From the NCBI GenBank assembly GCA_964480365.1, contig CAYZPM010000021.1:3672-67671 (forward strand): a DNA stretch of 64,000 bases. Reading direction: 5' to 3'. Of this stretch, positions 25,440 to 33,996 are shown in pieces (position 1 is the first letter of the stretch; each line of letters opens with the position of its first letter). The stretch is from CAIQPV01 sp964480365. Its GTDB lineage: Bacteria; Pseudomonadota; Gammaproteobacteria; Burkholderiales; Gallionellaceae. The notes under the pieces were generated by a model. The model was not told the DNA's origin and did not search any database. It was given only the letters and a program-made list of their open reading frames with translations. A program made the translations under genes and the position numbers.

Positions 25440-25801
25440 GGCTCTTGACCGCCATACTGCTGTTCGCTATTTTCCCTGTATTCAGCATACAAGCCGAAAG
25501 TCTCGGACGTCTGTTTTTCACACCGGAACAGCGTGCGCAACTCGAATACAATCATGCGCGCAGTGCAACCGATGAAGGCGCTCCATCTTCCGTCCTGACG
25601 GTGAACGGTATCGTGCAACAACACGGCGGCGCGCGCACCGTATGGATCAACGGCAAAGCACAAAATTCGGATCATGGCGGTGAGTCCGCTTCGGAATTGG
25701 TAGCCGTGCCGGGAAAATCCCCAACTATCAAAATCAAGGTTGGGCAGAAGCTGTTACTGGATACAGTCGCACCACAAAGCTCGCCCGCCCCTTCCGAATA
25801 A
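25436..25801 (+). CDS. MshK/PilP-like exported protein
   Basis: The 121-residue protein starts MRLLTAILLFAIFPVFSIQA, a signal peptide, then ESLGRLFFTPEQRAQLEYN. It continues into a small beta domain with VLTVNGIVQQHGGARTVWIN, of the type seen in GspC/PilP homology-region-like periplasmic proteins that contact the secretin. The ATG at 25436 overlaps the previous stop, and a longer upstream frame lies inside the mshJ-like gene. MshK is the positional counterpart in MSHA operons. Confidence 0.65.
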   Translation: MRLLTAILLFAIFPVFSIQAESLGRLFFTPEQRAQLEYNHARSATDEGAPSSVLTVNGIVQQHGGARTVWINGKAQNSDHGGESASELVAVPGKSPTIKIKVGQKLLLDTVAPQSSPAPSE

Positions 25802-25804
25802 GCC

Positions 25805-27013
25805 ATGCCTCGCTACCGCCAGCACAACAATTTTTACAAACGGCGAGGCGCGGCGCTGATGCTAATGCTGACCATGCTGGTGATAGGTGCAGCTGCCCTG
25901 CTGGTCAGCTCTCTCAGCCACTCGGCGGCGCAAATCCAACGCGACCTTAAAGCTGCCGATGCATTGGCGCAAGCCAAGGAAGCGCTGATCGGCGATGCGG
26001 TTTCGCAGACGCCCGTGGCCTCAGCAGGCTACCTGCGACTGCCTGATCTGGGCTTCATGATAGGGCTTGCCCCCTCTGAAGGAAGCGCCGCGCCGAACTT
26101 CAGCGGAAACAGCAAAGATTATTCGGTGATCGGAAAATTGCCGTGGCGAACACTGGGACTCGAACCGCTACGGGACGGTCAGGGAGAATGTCTGTGGTAT
26201 GTAGTCTCCGGCCATTTCAAGAATACTCCTACAACGGATGCGCTCAACTGGGATACGCTGGGGCAGATTAACCTTAACGATGGCAACGGGAATATCATTG
26301 CCAGTAATCTCGCCGCGTTAGTGGTCGCCCCAGGTCACGCGCTCGACGGTCAAAATCGGGCATTGTCCGATCCAACGTATGCTCAATGCGGTGGCAATTA
26401 TGATGCCCGCAACTACCTTGATCCTTATACTTCACTCAATGCTATTTCCGGTGCAATCAACTATTTTATCGGCAGCACGAACAACCGCGTTACGCTCAAC
26501 ACCGGCAACAATCTAATGGTGATGACGGGAAACACGCACTACAACGACCGCTTCCTATTCATCACTGCCGATGAGATTTTTCGCGTGGTCATGCGTCGCG
26601 CCGATTTTTCCGTTCAGGTGTCTGCGCTGTTGAACGATGCCTATTTCCAGAGCGTCGTCATCGCAGGCGCCAAAGGCACCGATAACGTTAATTGCAATCT
26701 CCTCGGCAGTAGCAACCGAACGTTCTGCAAGAACTGGATAGAAATGGTGCTGCTCACCCAATTGCCTACCCCTGCGCCCGTCACCCTTGACGGTGCATCA
26801 ACCGCGAATTGCTCCCGCGTACTAATCTTCGGCGGACAAAAAAATGCGGCTCAACTTCGCTTGACCGTCGCCAACAAAGCGATCCCTTCAAACTATATCG
26901 AGGGCGTAAATCTGTCCGCCTTTGCCACACCGATCGCAATTAGCAATAGCTTCGTCGGGGTCTCGGTCTTCAATTCAAAGAATTCCAGCGCCGATGTGCT
27001 GAGGTGCCTGTAA
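25805..27013 (+). CDS. Large PilX-like/minor pseudopilin-like exported protein
   Basis: This 402-residue protein has a positively charged N-terminus (YKRRGAALMLMLTMLVIGAA) followed by one hydrophobic helix and the helical continuation SSLSHSAAQIQRDLKAADAL. This matches the N-terminal spine of PilX/GspK-type minor pilins, which often lack the full GFTLIE motif. The C-terminal part is Asn/Gly/Ser rich with several cysteines and has no domain I recognise. It sits between mshK-like and pseudopilin genes, which suggests a tip or initiation role. Confidence 0.6.
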   Translation: MPRYRQHNNFYKRRGAALMLMLTMLVIGAAALLVSSLSHSAAQIQRDLKAADALAQAKEALIGDAVSQTPVASAGYLRLPDLGFMIGLAPSEGSAAPNFSGNSKDYSVIGKLPWRTLGLEPLRDGQGECLWYVVSGHFKNTPTTDALNWDTLGQINLNDGNGNIIASNLAALVVAPGHALDGQNRALSDPTYAQCGGNYDARNYLDPYTSLNAISGAINYFIGSTNNRVTLNTGNNLMVMTGNTHYNDRFLFITADEIFRVVMRRADFSVQVSALLNDAYFQSVVIAGAKGTDNVNCNLLGSSNRTFCKNWIEMVLLTQLPTPAPVTLDGASTANCSRVLIFGGQKNAAQLRLTVANKAIPSNYIEGVNLSAFATPIAISNSFVGVSVFNSKNSSADVLRCL

Positions 27014-27777
27014 TGAAAACCATCCAAACCACGCATCGCCGTATCGCAGGATTCACTCTGGTGGAGATGGCAGTCGTGCTGCTCATCATGGCGCTGCTGC
27101 TGGGCGGATTGCTACCTACCCTGTCCAGCCGGGTCGAACAGCAACGCTTGAGTGACGTGCGCAAACAACTGGATGAAATCGAACAGGCGGTGATCGGATT
27201 CGCCCTCATCAATGGGCGCCTGCCTTGCCCCGCATCCTCTTCCAGCAATGGTATAGAAAGTTTTGCCAGCGGCGGCAACGCCACCAATGGCAACTGCTCG
27301 AATTTCGACAATGGCTATGCGCCTGCGGCGACGCTGGGACTGGTCACAGCGGACGGTTATGCGGTTGATCCGTGGAACAACCGCATTCGTTACGCATTAA
27401 CCAAGTCGAACGGCAATGCCTTCACCAGCATAAATGGCATGAGCACTACCGGCATGTCCAGCCTCGCTCCCGATCTTCTGGTGTGCTCTACTGCCACCGG
27501 CATCAGCGCGACGAGCTGTGCGTCAGGCGCGGCGCTCACTGCCAGTCCGGGCGTGCCACTGATAATTTATTCGACTGGCAAGAACGGTAGTTACGGCGGA
27601 ACCGGCACCGACGAAGCCGCCAATCCCAACCCCAGTAGCAACAATAACGACCGCGTATTCGTCAGCCACGCACCGACTGCCAGCTCTGCCGCAAATGGCG
27701 AGTTCGACGACATTGTCATCTGGCTATCGCCCAACATCCTGCTCGGGAAAATGGTGGCGGCTGGTAAGCTGCCTTAA
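27013..27777 (+). CDS. Type IV pilin-like protein with GFTLVE prepilin motif
   Basis: The 254-residue protein has a short leader, the prepilin peptidase site and N-methylation segment GFTLVEMAVVLLIMALLLGG, and a charged helix EQQRLSDVRKQLDEIEQAV. Typical prepilins of MSHA type (MshA) are shorter (about 170 residues), so the globular part is enlarged. ATG at 27013 overlaps the preceding TAA. It closes the operon. It may be a major or minor pseudopilin. No prepilin peptidase gene is present in the window. Confidence 0.8.
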   Translation: MKTIQTTHRRIAGFTLVEMAVVLLIMALLLGGLLPTLSSRVEQQRLSDVRKQLDEIEQAVIGFALINGRLPCPASSSSNGIESFASGGNATNGNCSNFDNGYAPAATLGLVTADGYAVDPWNNRIRYALTKSNGNAFTSINGMSTTGMSSLAPDLLVCSTATGISATSCASGAALTASPGVPLIIYSTGKNGSYGGTGTDEAANPNPSSNNNDRVFVSHAPTASSAANGEFDDIVIWLSPNILLGKMVAAGKLP

Positions 27778-27893
27778 GCCGCAATAATCGCGATTTGATC
27801 CGACACTGCCTGGTTACGACATCACCTTGGGCTGCGGACAAGCGTTAGCAAAATCCGCGTGGGCACAACTAACGTACCCACGAATGCTCCCGG

Positions 27894-28991
27894 CTAAGCG
27901 TTCCCTATCCCGCGCGTTGGCAGGTTGATCTGTTTCGCAAAGTCCAGCATGCGCTGAATGGAAACCTTGGCGCGCCGCCCGATTGGCGGATCAACGTAAA
28001 TTTCGTTCCTGCCCGTTTCCAAGACTTCCGCCACGCCGAACAGGTCATTCATCGCCATCCACGGGCAATGGTTGCAACTGGTGCAGTTCGCGCCGTAACC
28101 AGCCGTCGGTGCTTCGAGAAATATCTTTTCCGGAGACAGCGTGCGCATCTTGTGCAGAATGCCATTGTCGGTGGCGACGATGAATTCCTGCTCATCCAGA
28201 GTTTGCGTCGCTTTGATAAGTTGCGTGGTGGAGCCGACCACATCGGCCAGTTGCACCACCGCACGCGGCGACTCCGGGTGTACCAGCACTTTGGCCTGCG
28301 GATGCTGCGCCTTGAGCTCGATTAACTCCTGCATCTTGAATTCGTCATGCACCATACACGAACCCTGCCACAACAGCATGTCCGCACCGGTCTGCTCCTG
28401 CACATAAGCGCCCAGATGCCGATCCGGCGCCCACAGTATCTTCTCGCCGCGCTCCTTCAAATATTTGACGATGGGCAGCGCGATGGAGCTGGTCACCATC
28501 CAGTCGGCTCGCGCCTTCACTGCAGCACTGGTATTGGCGTACACCACCACGGTGCGGTCTGGATGCGCGTTGCAAAACACGGCGAACTCCTCTGCCGGAC
28601 AACCGAGGTCGAGTGAGCATTCCGCCTCCAAATCCGGCATCAGCACACGCTTCTCCGGATTGAGTATCTTCGCCGTCTCGCCCATGAAACGCACCCCGGC
28701 TACGACGATGGTTTTAGCCGGATGCTGGTGGCCGAAGTTCGCCATGTCGAGCGAGTCCGACACCATACCGCCAGTCGCCTCGGCCAAGTCCTGCAAATCC
28801 GGGTGTACGTAATAGTGCGCCACCAGCACAGCATCCTGTTCTTTCAGCAGGCGCTTGATGCGCGCAATCAACTCTGCCTTCTCTTCTGGGTTGGGTTCGC
28901 GCGGTTTTTTTGCCCAAGCTTGCGCCGTGCTGCAACTCGATTGTCCGGCATCAGGATGGTCGTAAGCGATGGAAATAGCCTCTTCAGACAT
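27894..28991 (-). CDS. nadA: Quinolinate synthase A
   Basis: The 365-residue protein carries NadA signatures: AHYYVHPDLQDLAEATGGMV, the DSLDMANFG segment, ADLEAECSLDLGCPAEEF-like sequence (with CSLDLGCP), and the cysteine region GANCTSCNHCPWMAMN that helps bind the catalytic [4Fe-4S] cluster. It condenses iminoaspartate with dihydroxyacetone phosphate to quinolinate in NAD synthesis. It is the last gene of the leftward aspS-to-nadA run and overlaps the end of nudB by eight bases. Confidence 0.95.
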   Translation of the reverse strand: MSEEAISIAYDHPDAGQSSCSTAQAWAKKPREPNPEEKAELIARIKRLLKEQDAVLVAHYYVHPDLQDLAEATGGMVSDSLDMANFGHQHPAKTIVVAGVRFMGETAKILNPEKRVLMPDLEAECSLDLGCPAEEFAVFCNAHPDRTVVVYANTSAAVKARADWMVTSSIALPIVKYLKERGEKILWAPDRHLGAYVQEQTGADMLLWQGSCMVHDEFKMQELIELKAQHPQAKVLVHPESPRAVVQLADVVGSTTQLIKATQTLDEQEFIVATDNGILHKMRTLSPEKIFLEAPTAGYGANCTSCNHCPWMAMNDLFGVAEVLETGRNEIYVDPPIGRRAKVSIQRMLDFAKQINLPTRGIGNA

Positions 28992-29430
28992 GCTGTACTC
29001 TTTCAGATAATTGCAAAATCGCCGCGCGGTTGCTGGACGAAAAAACCTTTTCCGCTGCTTCTCGCCACGGCAACCAGATATAGCTCAAATGCTCGCGCGG
29101 CGACAATTGGACAGGCAACACGCCGGGTAATTCCAGCCCAAATACGTGCTCTGTGTTGTGTGTGGTTCCGGGCGGATAACGGTGTTGCCATTTTGGATAG
29201 ATGTCATACACATTCTGCACTTGCCAGTCTGTCAGCGCATAGCGCATAGCATCCAGCCCTGTCTCCTCGAACGCCTCGCGGATCGCCGTTTCGCGCAACG
29301 ATTCTTCCCCATCGCGGCTGCCGGTCACCGACTGCCAGTAACCGGGATAATCGGCACGCTCCAGCAACAGCACTTCAAGATTTATGGTGTAAATCACCAC
29401 CAAAGCAGAGATGGGCTGCTTGTATGGCAT
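28984..29430 (-). CDS. nudB: Dihydroneopterin triphosphate diphosphatase, Nudix
   Basis: This 148-residue Nudix protein starts MPYKQPISALVVIYTINLEV and contains SVTGSRDGEESLRETAIREA, then FEETGL, covering the Nudix box GX5EX7REUXEEXGU. The N-terminus and the WQNVYDIYPKWQHRYPPGT-like segment fit NudB (NtpA), which removes pyrophosphate from dihydroneopterin triphosphate in folate synthesis. nudB commonly follows aspS in betaproteobacteria, but here three other genes separate them. It overlaps barstar by an ATGA junction. Confidence 0.88.
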   Translation of the reverse strand: MPYKQPISALVVIYTINLEVLLLERADYPGYWQSVTGSRDGEESLRETAIREAFEETGLDAMRYALTDWQVQNVYDIYPKWQHRYPPGTTHNTEHVFGLELPGVLPVQLSPREHLSYIWLPWREAAEKVFSSSNRAAILQLSERVQHV

Positions 29431-29825
29431 CAGCAGCGAAACACCCAGAACGGCTTGCCCTGCGATTTCCAGAAGCTCACCGTATCGTCAAGAATTCCCG
29501 TGGCAACGCCGAGGTCGGCGGCGGGCAATCCCATTGCCTCGCCGCCATTGCGCAACAACAGCACATAACCGGCAGCAGGCTGCCAGGAAAGATCGCCCAA
29601 GGCATCTGCCAGTGCGTCCCAATTGTTGCCGAACCAGCCCGGCGCATGGATAGCCTGTGCCACGGCGGCAAGAAATCCACCTTTGTCATTCACCGCAGCC
29701 AAATCTGCCTCGAATAGCGCAAATCCCACCTGCGCCACCGCCGCGCGCAATTCATCCAGCGGACAATTCAGGCGATAGGCTCCCGCCTCATTCAAGTCCT
29801 GCAAGCGCGTACACAGTACATTCAT
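29430..29825 (-). CDS. Barstar-family ribonuclease inhibitor
   Basis: The 131-residue protein includes the barstar core, with FALFEADLAAVNDKGGFLAA and the hallmark APGWFGNNWDALADALGDL, followed by GYVLLLRNGGEAMG. Barstars bind barnase-type RNases and protect the cytoplasm. The gene lies three bases after the stop of an exported RNase gene, the expected toxin/inhibitor pairing. The ATG at 29825 is used, though a GTG one codon upstream is possible. Confidence 0.9.
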   Translation of the reverse strand: MNVLCTRLQDLNEAGAYRLNCPLDELRAAVAQVGFALFEADLAAVNDKGGFLAAVAQAIHAPGWFGNNWDALADALGDLSWQPAAGYVLLLRNGGEAMGLPAADLGVATGILDDTVSFWKSQGKPFWVFRC

Positions 29826-29828
29826 CAC

Positions 29829-30323
29829 TTACTCCTTGATGCGTTGAAAAGTCTGGTAATGGTCGCCGCTGTAATAACACTCCGGCAACGGCCCGCACAC
29901 AATACGACGCGCGCCGCGATTGCGCGCGCCCGGCGTCTTCACCGTATATTCGTGGTAATAGCCGCGCGGCTGTTGCGGCAGGCGATGCTCGTAATTGCTG
30001 AAGACTACGCCGTCACGTGGAAAAGGAAAAGGGCCGTGCTGTTTGATGAGGCGCACGGTATCGCGCGCTTCCGAAGGTAGTTCTGTTACAGCGATAGTCT
30101 GAATTACGCCGTCGTCATGCGAATGATGACTGTGAGCATAGGCTTGCGTGGAAGCAAAGGCAAACAGCGTGGCAAACAAAGCGAACAAATACTTTCTAAA
30201 ACAGGCTGTAAAGAGTCCGTCATTCCCGCGAAGGCGGGAATCCAGTCTGGTTGAAAAACTGGATTCCCGCCTTCGCGGGAATGACGGACTCTTGATTTTT
30301 GAAGTTAAACCCAGATAGGACAT
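29829..30323 (-). CDS. Exported guanyl-specific ribonuclease (RNase Sa/barnase-like) with repeat-derived N-terminus
   Basis: The C-terminal about 95 residues match the small microbial RNase fold: LIKQHGPFPFPRDGVVFSNY, EHRLP, YYHEYTVKTPGARNRGARRI and CGPLPECYYSGDHYQTFQRI, with Glu in HEYTV and a late His as likely catalytic residues. A hydrophobic signal segment, YLFALFATLFAFASTQAYA, precedes it. The only in-frame ATG (30323) lies before a palindromic repeat, whose translation gives SPSFPRRRESS and SRLRGNDG ahead of the signal segment. Use of that ATG, or of a TTG near 30188, cannot be settled from sequence alone. Confidence 0.8.
   Translation of the reverse strand: MSYLGLTSKIKSPSFPRRRESSFSTRLDSRLRGNDGLFTACFRKYLFALFATLFAFASTQAYAHSHHSHDDGVIQTIAVTELPSEARDTVRLIKQHGPFPFPRDGVVFSNYEHRLPQQPRGYYHEYTVKTPGARNRGARRIVCGPLPECYYSGDHYQTFQRIKE
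30211..30293. repeat. Perfect 35-bp inverted repeat (REP-like CATTCCCGCGAAGGCGGGAA family)
   Basis: Arms 30211-30245 and 30259-30293 are exact inverted copies with a 13-bp loop. Related single hairpins are at 37130-37157 and 43978-44003. This copy sits inside the open frame of the RNase gene. Its hairpins would also be present in the mRNA leader. Confidence 0.93.
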
Positions 30324-30329
30324 GATGCA

Positions 30330-31256
30330 CTATTCCTCAAGGAAATAGTCTGAGTCGATTTTCTTGATTTCGTAGGTTTCCGCTACAGAAACTCCTACGT
30401 TGTAATCAATCATTAAATTTGCAAGCATGATGCAATCAATCAAAACCACGCGCGGCTCATGACCTAATTGGCTGACCACTTCTCTTGCCGCCTTGGTAAA
30501 TTCAGAAGCAGTTACAAAAATGCCTTTCTTAGCCTTGCGGGTTGCCAATGCTCCAACAAATTGTTGCATATCTGGCCCTCCAACCGTATTACCTTCCTTC
30601 CAGCGCTTGGCCTGTATATAAATAACATCCAAACCAAGCTTGTCTTCGTGTATCACCCCGTCAATCCCACCATCGCCACTGCGTCCCGTTACCCAAGCAC
30701 TGCCGTGCTGGGCACCACCATAACCCATTTTTACAAATAGATTGACCACAAGTTTCTCAAAGAAAGATGGTGCACCAATTCGTATCTGCTGCAAAATTTC
30801 GCTAACCAAATTATCACGAATGCTTTTTACACCACTGGCAATTAACTCATCTGGTGTGGCACTTTTAATAACGGTGACTTCAATCGGTTGCAGTGAGGTT
30901 TCTGATTGACTCTGGTTATCCCTGGCAGCGACATATTCCGGAAATTGCTCAAGGAACTTCAGGTTGATGGAGGAAGGCGGAGACTTTAGAACCTTCTCTC
31001 CACTTTCAGATATTTTGACGAAGGCTCGCCTTGGTTGTTCGATCAAGCCAGCTCTTTTTAAGTAGGTCTTAGCCCAAGCAGTCCGGTTATACATTACCCC
31101 TTGTCCACTAACTGCCGACGACAAATTACGTTCATCCTCAGTTAACTGAAATTGATCGGATAGCAATGCCGTAACTCCTCGCATGGCGTGTTCCTGTTTA
31201 TCAGACAGCGCTTTCAGCAGGGGAAGCATCAATGTCTGAAAATCAGGAATCGCCAT
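30330..31256 (-). CDS. mrr: Mrr-type type IV restriction endonuclease
   Basis: The 308-residue protein has an N-terminal Mrr_N winged-helix region (MAIPDFQTLMLPLLKALSD, YNRTAWAKTYLKRAGLIEQP) and a C-terminal PD-(D/E)xK nuclease domain, with the motif GDGGIDGVIHEDKLGLDVIY followed by QAKRW and GGPDMQQFVGAL. This is the Mrr fold, which cuts modified DNA. It starts five bases after the aspS stop and ends seven bases before the RNase ATG, an unusual position inside a housekeeping run. Its GC content is visibly lower than that of aspS, suggesting transfer. Confidence 0.88.
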   Translation of the reverse strand: MAIPDFQTLMLPLLKALSDKQEHAMRGVTALLSDQFQLTEDERNLSSAVSGQGVMYNRTAWAKTYLKRAGLIEQPRRAFVKISESGEKVLKSPPSSINLKFLEQFPEYVAARDNQSQSETSLQPIEVTVIKSATPDELIASGVKSIRDNLVSEILQQIRIGAPSFFEKLVVNLFVKMGYGGAQHGSAWVTGRSGDGGIDGVIHEDKLGLDVIYIQAKRWKEGNTVGGPDMQQFVGALATRKAKKGIFVTASEFTKAAREVVSQLGHEPRVVLIDCIMLANLMIDYNVGVSVAETYEIKKIDSDYFLEE

Positions 31257-31261
31257 TTGCC

Positions 31262-33064
31262 CTACTCCTTAATCACTTCCACCGTAGTCTGCGTTTGCTG
31301 ACGCAGGCGAATGTGCAATTCGCGCAACTGTTTTTCGTCCACCGCGCTCGGTGCCTGTGTTAACAGGCATTGCGCGCGCTGTGTCTTGGGGAAGGCGATT
31401 ACATCGCGAATGGATTCGGAGCCGGTCATCATGGCGACGATGCGATCCAGGCCGAAGGCCAAGCCGCCGTGCGGGGGCGCACCGTATTGCAAAGCATCGA
31501 GCAGGAAGCCGAACTTGAGTTGGGCTTCTTCCGCGCCGATGTTGAGCGCACGGAACACTTGCGATTGCACCGCTTCCTTGTGGATACGCACCGAGCCGCC
31601 GCCGATTTCCGAACCATTCAAGGCGAGGTCGTAAGCCTTGGCCAGACACTTGCCCGGATCGCTTTCCAGCAGCGCGAGGTGTTCGTCCTTGGGTGCAGTG
31701 AACGGGTGATGGCAGGCGTTCCAGCGCTTGCCCTCGTCGTCGTATTCGAACATGGGGAAGTCCACCACCCACAGCGGCTCCCATGCCTTGCCGTTGGTAT
31801 AGCCTTTTTCGTGACCGATCTTACTGCGCAACGCACCCAGCGCATCGTTCACGACCTTGATCTTGTCCGCGCCGAAGAAAATCAGGTCGCCATTTTGCGC
31901 GCCGGTACGCTGCATAATGGTTTTCAGGGCAGCTTCGTTAAGGTTCTTTACGATAGGCGATTGCAAACCGGTTTCGTTCAACTGGGTCAAGTCGTTGACC
32001 TTGATGTAGGCCAATCCGCGCGCACCGTAGATACCGACGAACTTGGTGTACTCGTCTATCTCACCACGCGTGAACGTAGCGCCACCGGGCACGCGTAACG
32101 CGGCCACGCGACCATCAGGAGAATTAGCCGGGCCACTGAATACCTTGAACGCCACATCCTTCACCGCGTCGGTCACTTCGGTGAGTTCCAGCGTCACGCG
32201 CAGATCAGGTTTGTCCGAACCAAAACGGTTCATTGCCTCGGCATAAGACATGCGCGGAAAAGGATTGGGAAGCGCGACGCTCAGCACTTCCTTGAACACA
32301 GTGCGGATCATGTCTTCCATCAACGCCATGATCTCCTCTTCGCCCAAGAAAGATGTCTCGATATCCACTTGGGTGAATTCGGGCTGACGGTCTGCACGCA
32401 AGTCTTCATCGCGGAAGCATTTGGTGATCTGGTAATAGCGGTCGAAACCCGCCACCATCAGCAATTGTTTGAACAACTGCGGCGACTGCGGCAACGCAAA
32501 AAACTCCCCGGCATGAACGCGCGACGGCACCAGATAGTCGCGTGCGCCTTCCGGCGTGGATTTGGTAAGCATTGGCGTTTCGATGTCGATGAAGCCCTTG
32601 TCATCTAGGAAGCGGCGGAAAGCGCGCGCCGTCTTGTAGCGCAGCATCATGTTCTTCTGCATCTGCGGACGGCGCAGGTCGATCACGCGATGCGTCAGGC
32701 GCACATTCTCGGACAGGTTCTCGTCGTCCAACTGGAACGGCGGAGTGACCGAAGTGTTCAATACCTCGATCTCATGACACAGAATTTCAATTTCCCCGCT
32801 GGGGATATTGGCATTATCTGTGCCTTCCGGGCGGCGGCGCACACGGCCAGTCACCTTTAATACAAATTCGTTGCGCACCGATTCGGCAATGCCGAACATC
32901 TCGGCGCGGTCGGGATCGCATACCACTTGTGCCAGTCCTTCGCGGTCGCGCAGGTCGATGAAAATCACCCCGCCGTGGTCGCGGCGGCGGTGTGCCCAGC
33001 CGCACAAGGTGACGGTCTGGCCGAGGTTGGAAACGTTAAGTTGGCCGCAATAATGAGTTCTCAT
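31262..33064 (-). CDS. aspS: Aspartyl-tRNA synthetase
   Basis: At 600 residues this is a standard bacterial AspRS: the OB-fold anticodon domain (VTLCGWAHRRRDHGGVIFID), class II motif 2 near FRDEDLRADRQPEFTQVDIE, a GAD-type insertion domain and motif 3 GLAFGLDRIVAMM. It attaches aspartate to tRNA-Asp. The start ATG at 33064 gives the expected N-terminus MRTHYCGQLN. It follows the DUF502 gene by 52 bp, as is common in betaproteobacteria. Whether it is tRNA-discriminating cannot be told here. Confidence 0.96.
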   Translation of the reverse strand: MRTHYCGQLNVSNLGQTVTLCGWAHRRRDHGGVIFIDLRDREGLAQVVCDPDRAEMFGIAESVRNEFVLKVTGRVRRRPEGTDNANIPSGEIEILCHEIEVLNTSVTPPFQLDDENLSENVRLTHRVIDLRRPQMQKNMMLRYKTARAFRRFLDDKGFIDIETPMLTKSTPEGARDYLVPSRVHAGEFFALPQSPQLFKQLLMVAGFDRYYQITKCFRDEDLRADRQPEFTQVDIETSFLGEEEIMALMEDMIRTVFKEVLSVALPNPFPRMSYAEAMNRFGSDKPDLRVTLELTEVTDAVKDVAFKVFSGPANSPDGRVAALRVPGGATFTRGEIDEYTKFVGIYGARGLAYIKVNDLTQLNETGLQSPIVKNLNEAALKTIMQRTGAQNGDLIFFGADKIKVVNDALGALRSKIGHEKGYTNGKAWEPLWVVDFPMFEYDDEGKRWNACHHPFTAPKDEHLALLESDPGKCLAKAYDLALNGSEIGGGSVRIHKEAVQSQVFRALNIGAEEAQLKFGFLLDALQYGAPPHGGLAFGLDRIVAMMTGSESIRDVIAFPKTQRAQCLLTQAPSAVDEKQLRELHIRLRQQTQTTVEVIKE

Positions 33065-33116
33065 AGTTCTATGTTCTATACAGTCTTTGAAGAATCGAAA
33101 AGGTTAAGTCGAAAAG

Positions 33117-33710
33117 TTACTTGGAATTGCTGGCAGGTAAAGCATTGCCTACAGGGGGAACAACGCCCATCGAAATAATGGATTTCAGTGCTACATCCAC
33201 GCTGATATTGAGTTCGATGGTGTCGGCCTTGCGCACATAAAAATAAAAACCGTTCACCGGACTGGGCGTTGTGGGAATAAACACCCCCACATAATCGCCT
33301 TCCATATGTGCTGCAATCTCGCCGTCCGCCACGCTGGTCTGAAACGCCAGCGACCAGGCCTCGGGATGCGGATAGCGCACCAGCAGCACCTTGCGAAAGG
33401 AATTGCTGTCGCTGGAGAGCAACGTATCGCTCACTTGCTTCACGCTCTTGTAGATTGCGTTTACGAACGGAATACGGTTCAGCAAAGCATCCCAGAGACC
33501 CAGCAGGCGTTGTCCCAATACATTGCGTGCCAGCAAACCGGTGCCCACCACAATCGCCACGGTGAGTATCACCCCCATGCCAGAAATACGCCAACTCGGG
33601 GGCAACAACAACAGGCTCTGATCCATGATGCCTATGGTCAGTTTTAACACCCAGATGGTGATGCCTAGCGGCACCCACACCAGCAGGCCTGTTAACAGAT
33701 ATTTTTTCAC
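33117..33710 (-). CDS. DUF502 family membrane protein
   Basis: The 197-residue protein starts with GTG at 33710 (VKKYLLTGLLVWVPLGITIW), overlapping the previous stop as GTGA. It has two N-terminal membrane helices, then conserved PFVNAIYKSVKQVSDTLL and a cytosolic domain with GDYVGVFIPTTPSPVNGFYF. This is the DUF502 family, found next to aspS in many proteobacteria and of unknown function. A longer start at 33743 would lie within the upstream gene and is disfavoured. Confidence 0.88.
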   Translation of the reverse strand: MKKYLLTGLLVWVPLGITIWVLKLTIGIMDQSLLLLPPSWRISGMGVILTVAIVVGTGLLARNVLGQRLLGLWDALLNRIPFVNAIYKSVKQVSDTLLSSDSNSFRKVLLVRYPHPEAWSLAFQTSVADGEIAAHMEGDYVGVFIPTTPSPVNGFYFYVRKADTIELNISVDVALKSIISMGVVPPVGNALPASNSK

Positions 33711-33955
33711 GCGTTGCCGCTCGCAATCGGACAACCGGCACACGGCGCCGTTTCACACTTGCTGGCTGGCGGCTTATCCTTAAAGTCGGTGGCGTAATAG
33801 CCGCTGCCCTTGAGCTGGAAACCGGCAGCGGTAAGCTGCTTGCTGAACGTCTCCTTGCCACACTCAGGACAAGTCGTCAGCACTGCGTCGCTAATCTTCT
33901 GCATGACATCTTTTTGCACACCACAACTGCTACAACGATATTCGTAAATAGGCAT
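33707..33955 (-). CDS. FmdB-type zinc-ribbon protein
   Basis: The 82-residue protein begins MPIYEYRCSSCGVQKDVMQK and has a second CPECG pair (TTCPECGKETFSKQL), making a zinc ribbon of the FmdB/CxxC-CxxC family. The C-terminal tail KCETAPCAGCPIASGNA contains three more cysteines. The ATG at 33955 gives the conserved start; an upstream frame would add 11 residues. It is translationally coupled to the DUF502 gene. Function is not established. Confidence 0.88.
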   Translation of the reverse strand: MPIYEYRCSSCGVQKDVMQKISDAVLTTCPECGKETFSKQLTAAGFQLKGSGYYATDFKDKPPASKCETAPCAGCPIASGNA

Positions 33956-33996
33956 AACGCCCCTATTGGTAATCAAGAAGGCGGGCATTATACCCT

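Noticed and set aside
30211..30293. CRISPR-like palindromes
   Set aside because: The copies are isolated inverted hairpins at distant sites with no spacer-regular direct repeats and no cas genes, so this is a REP-like family and not a CRISPR array.
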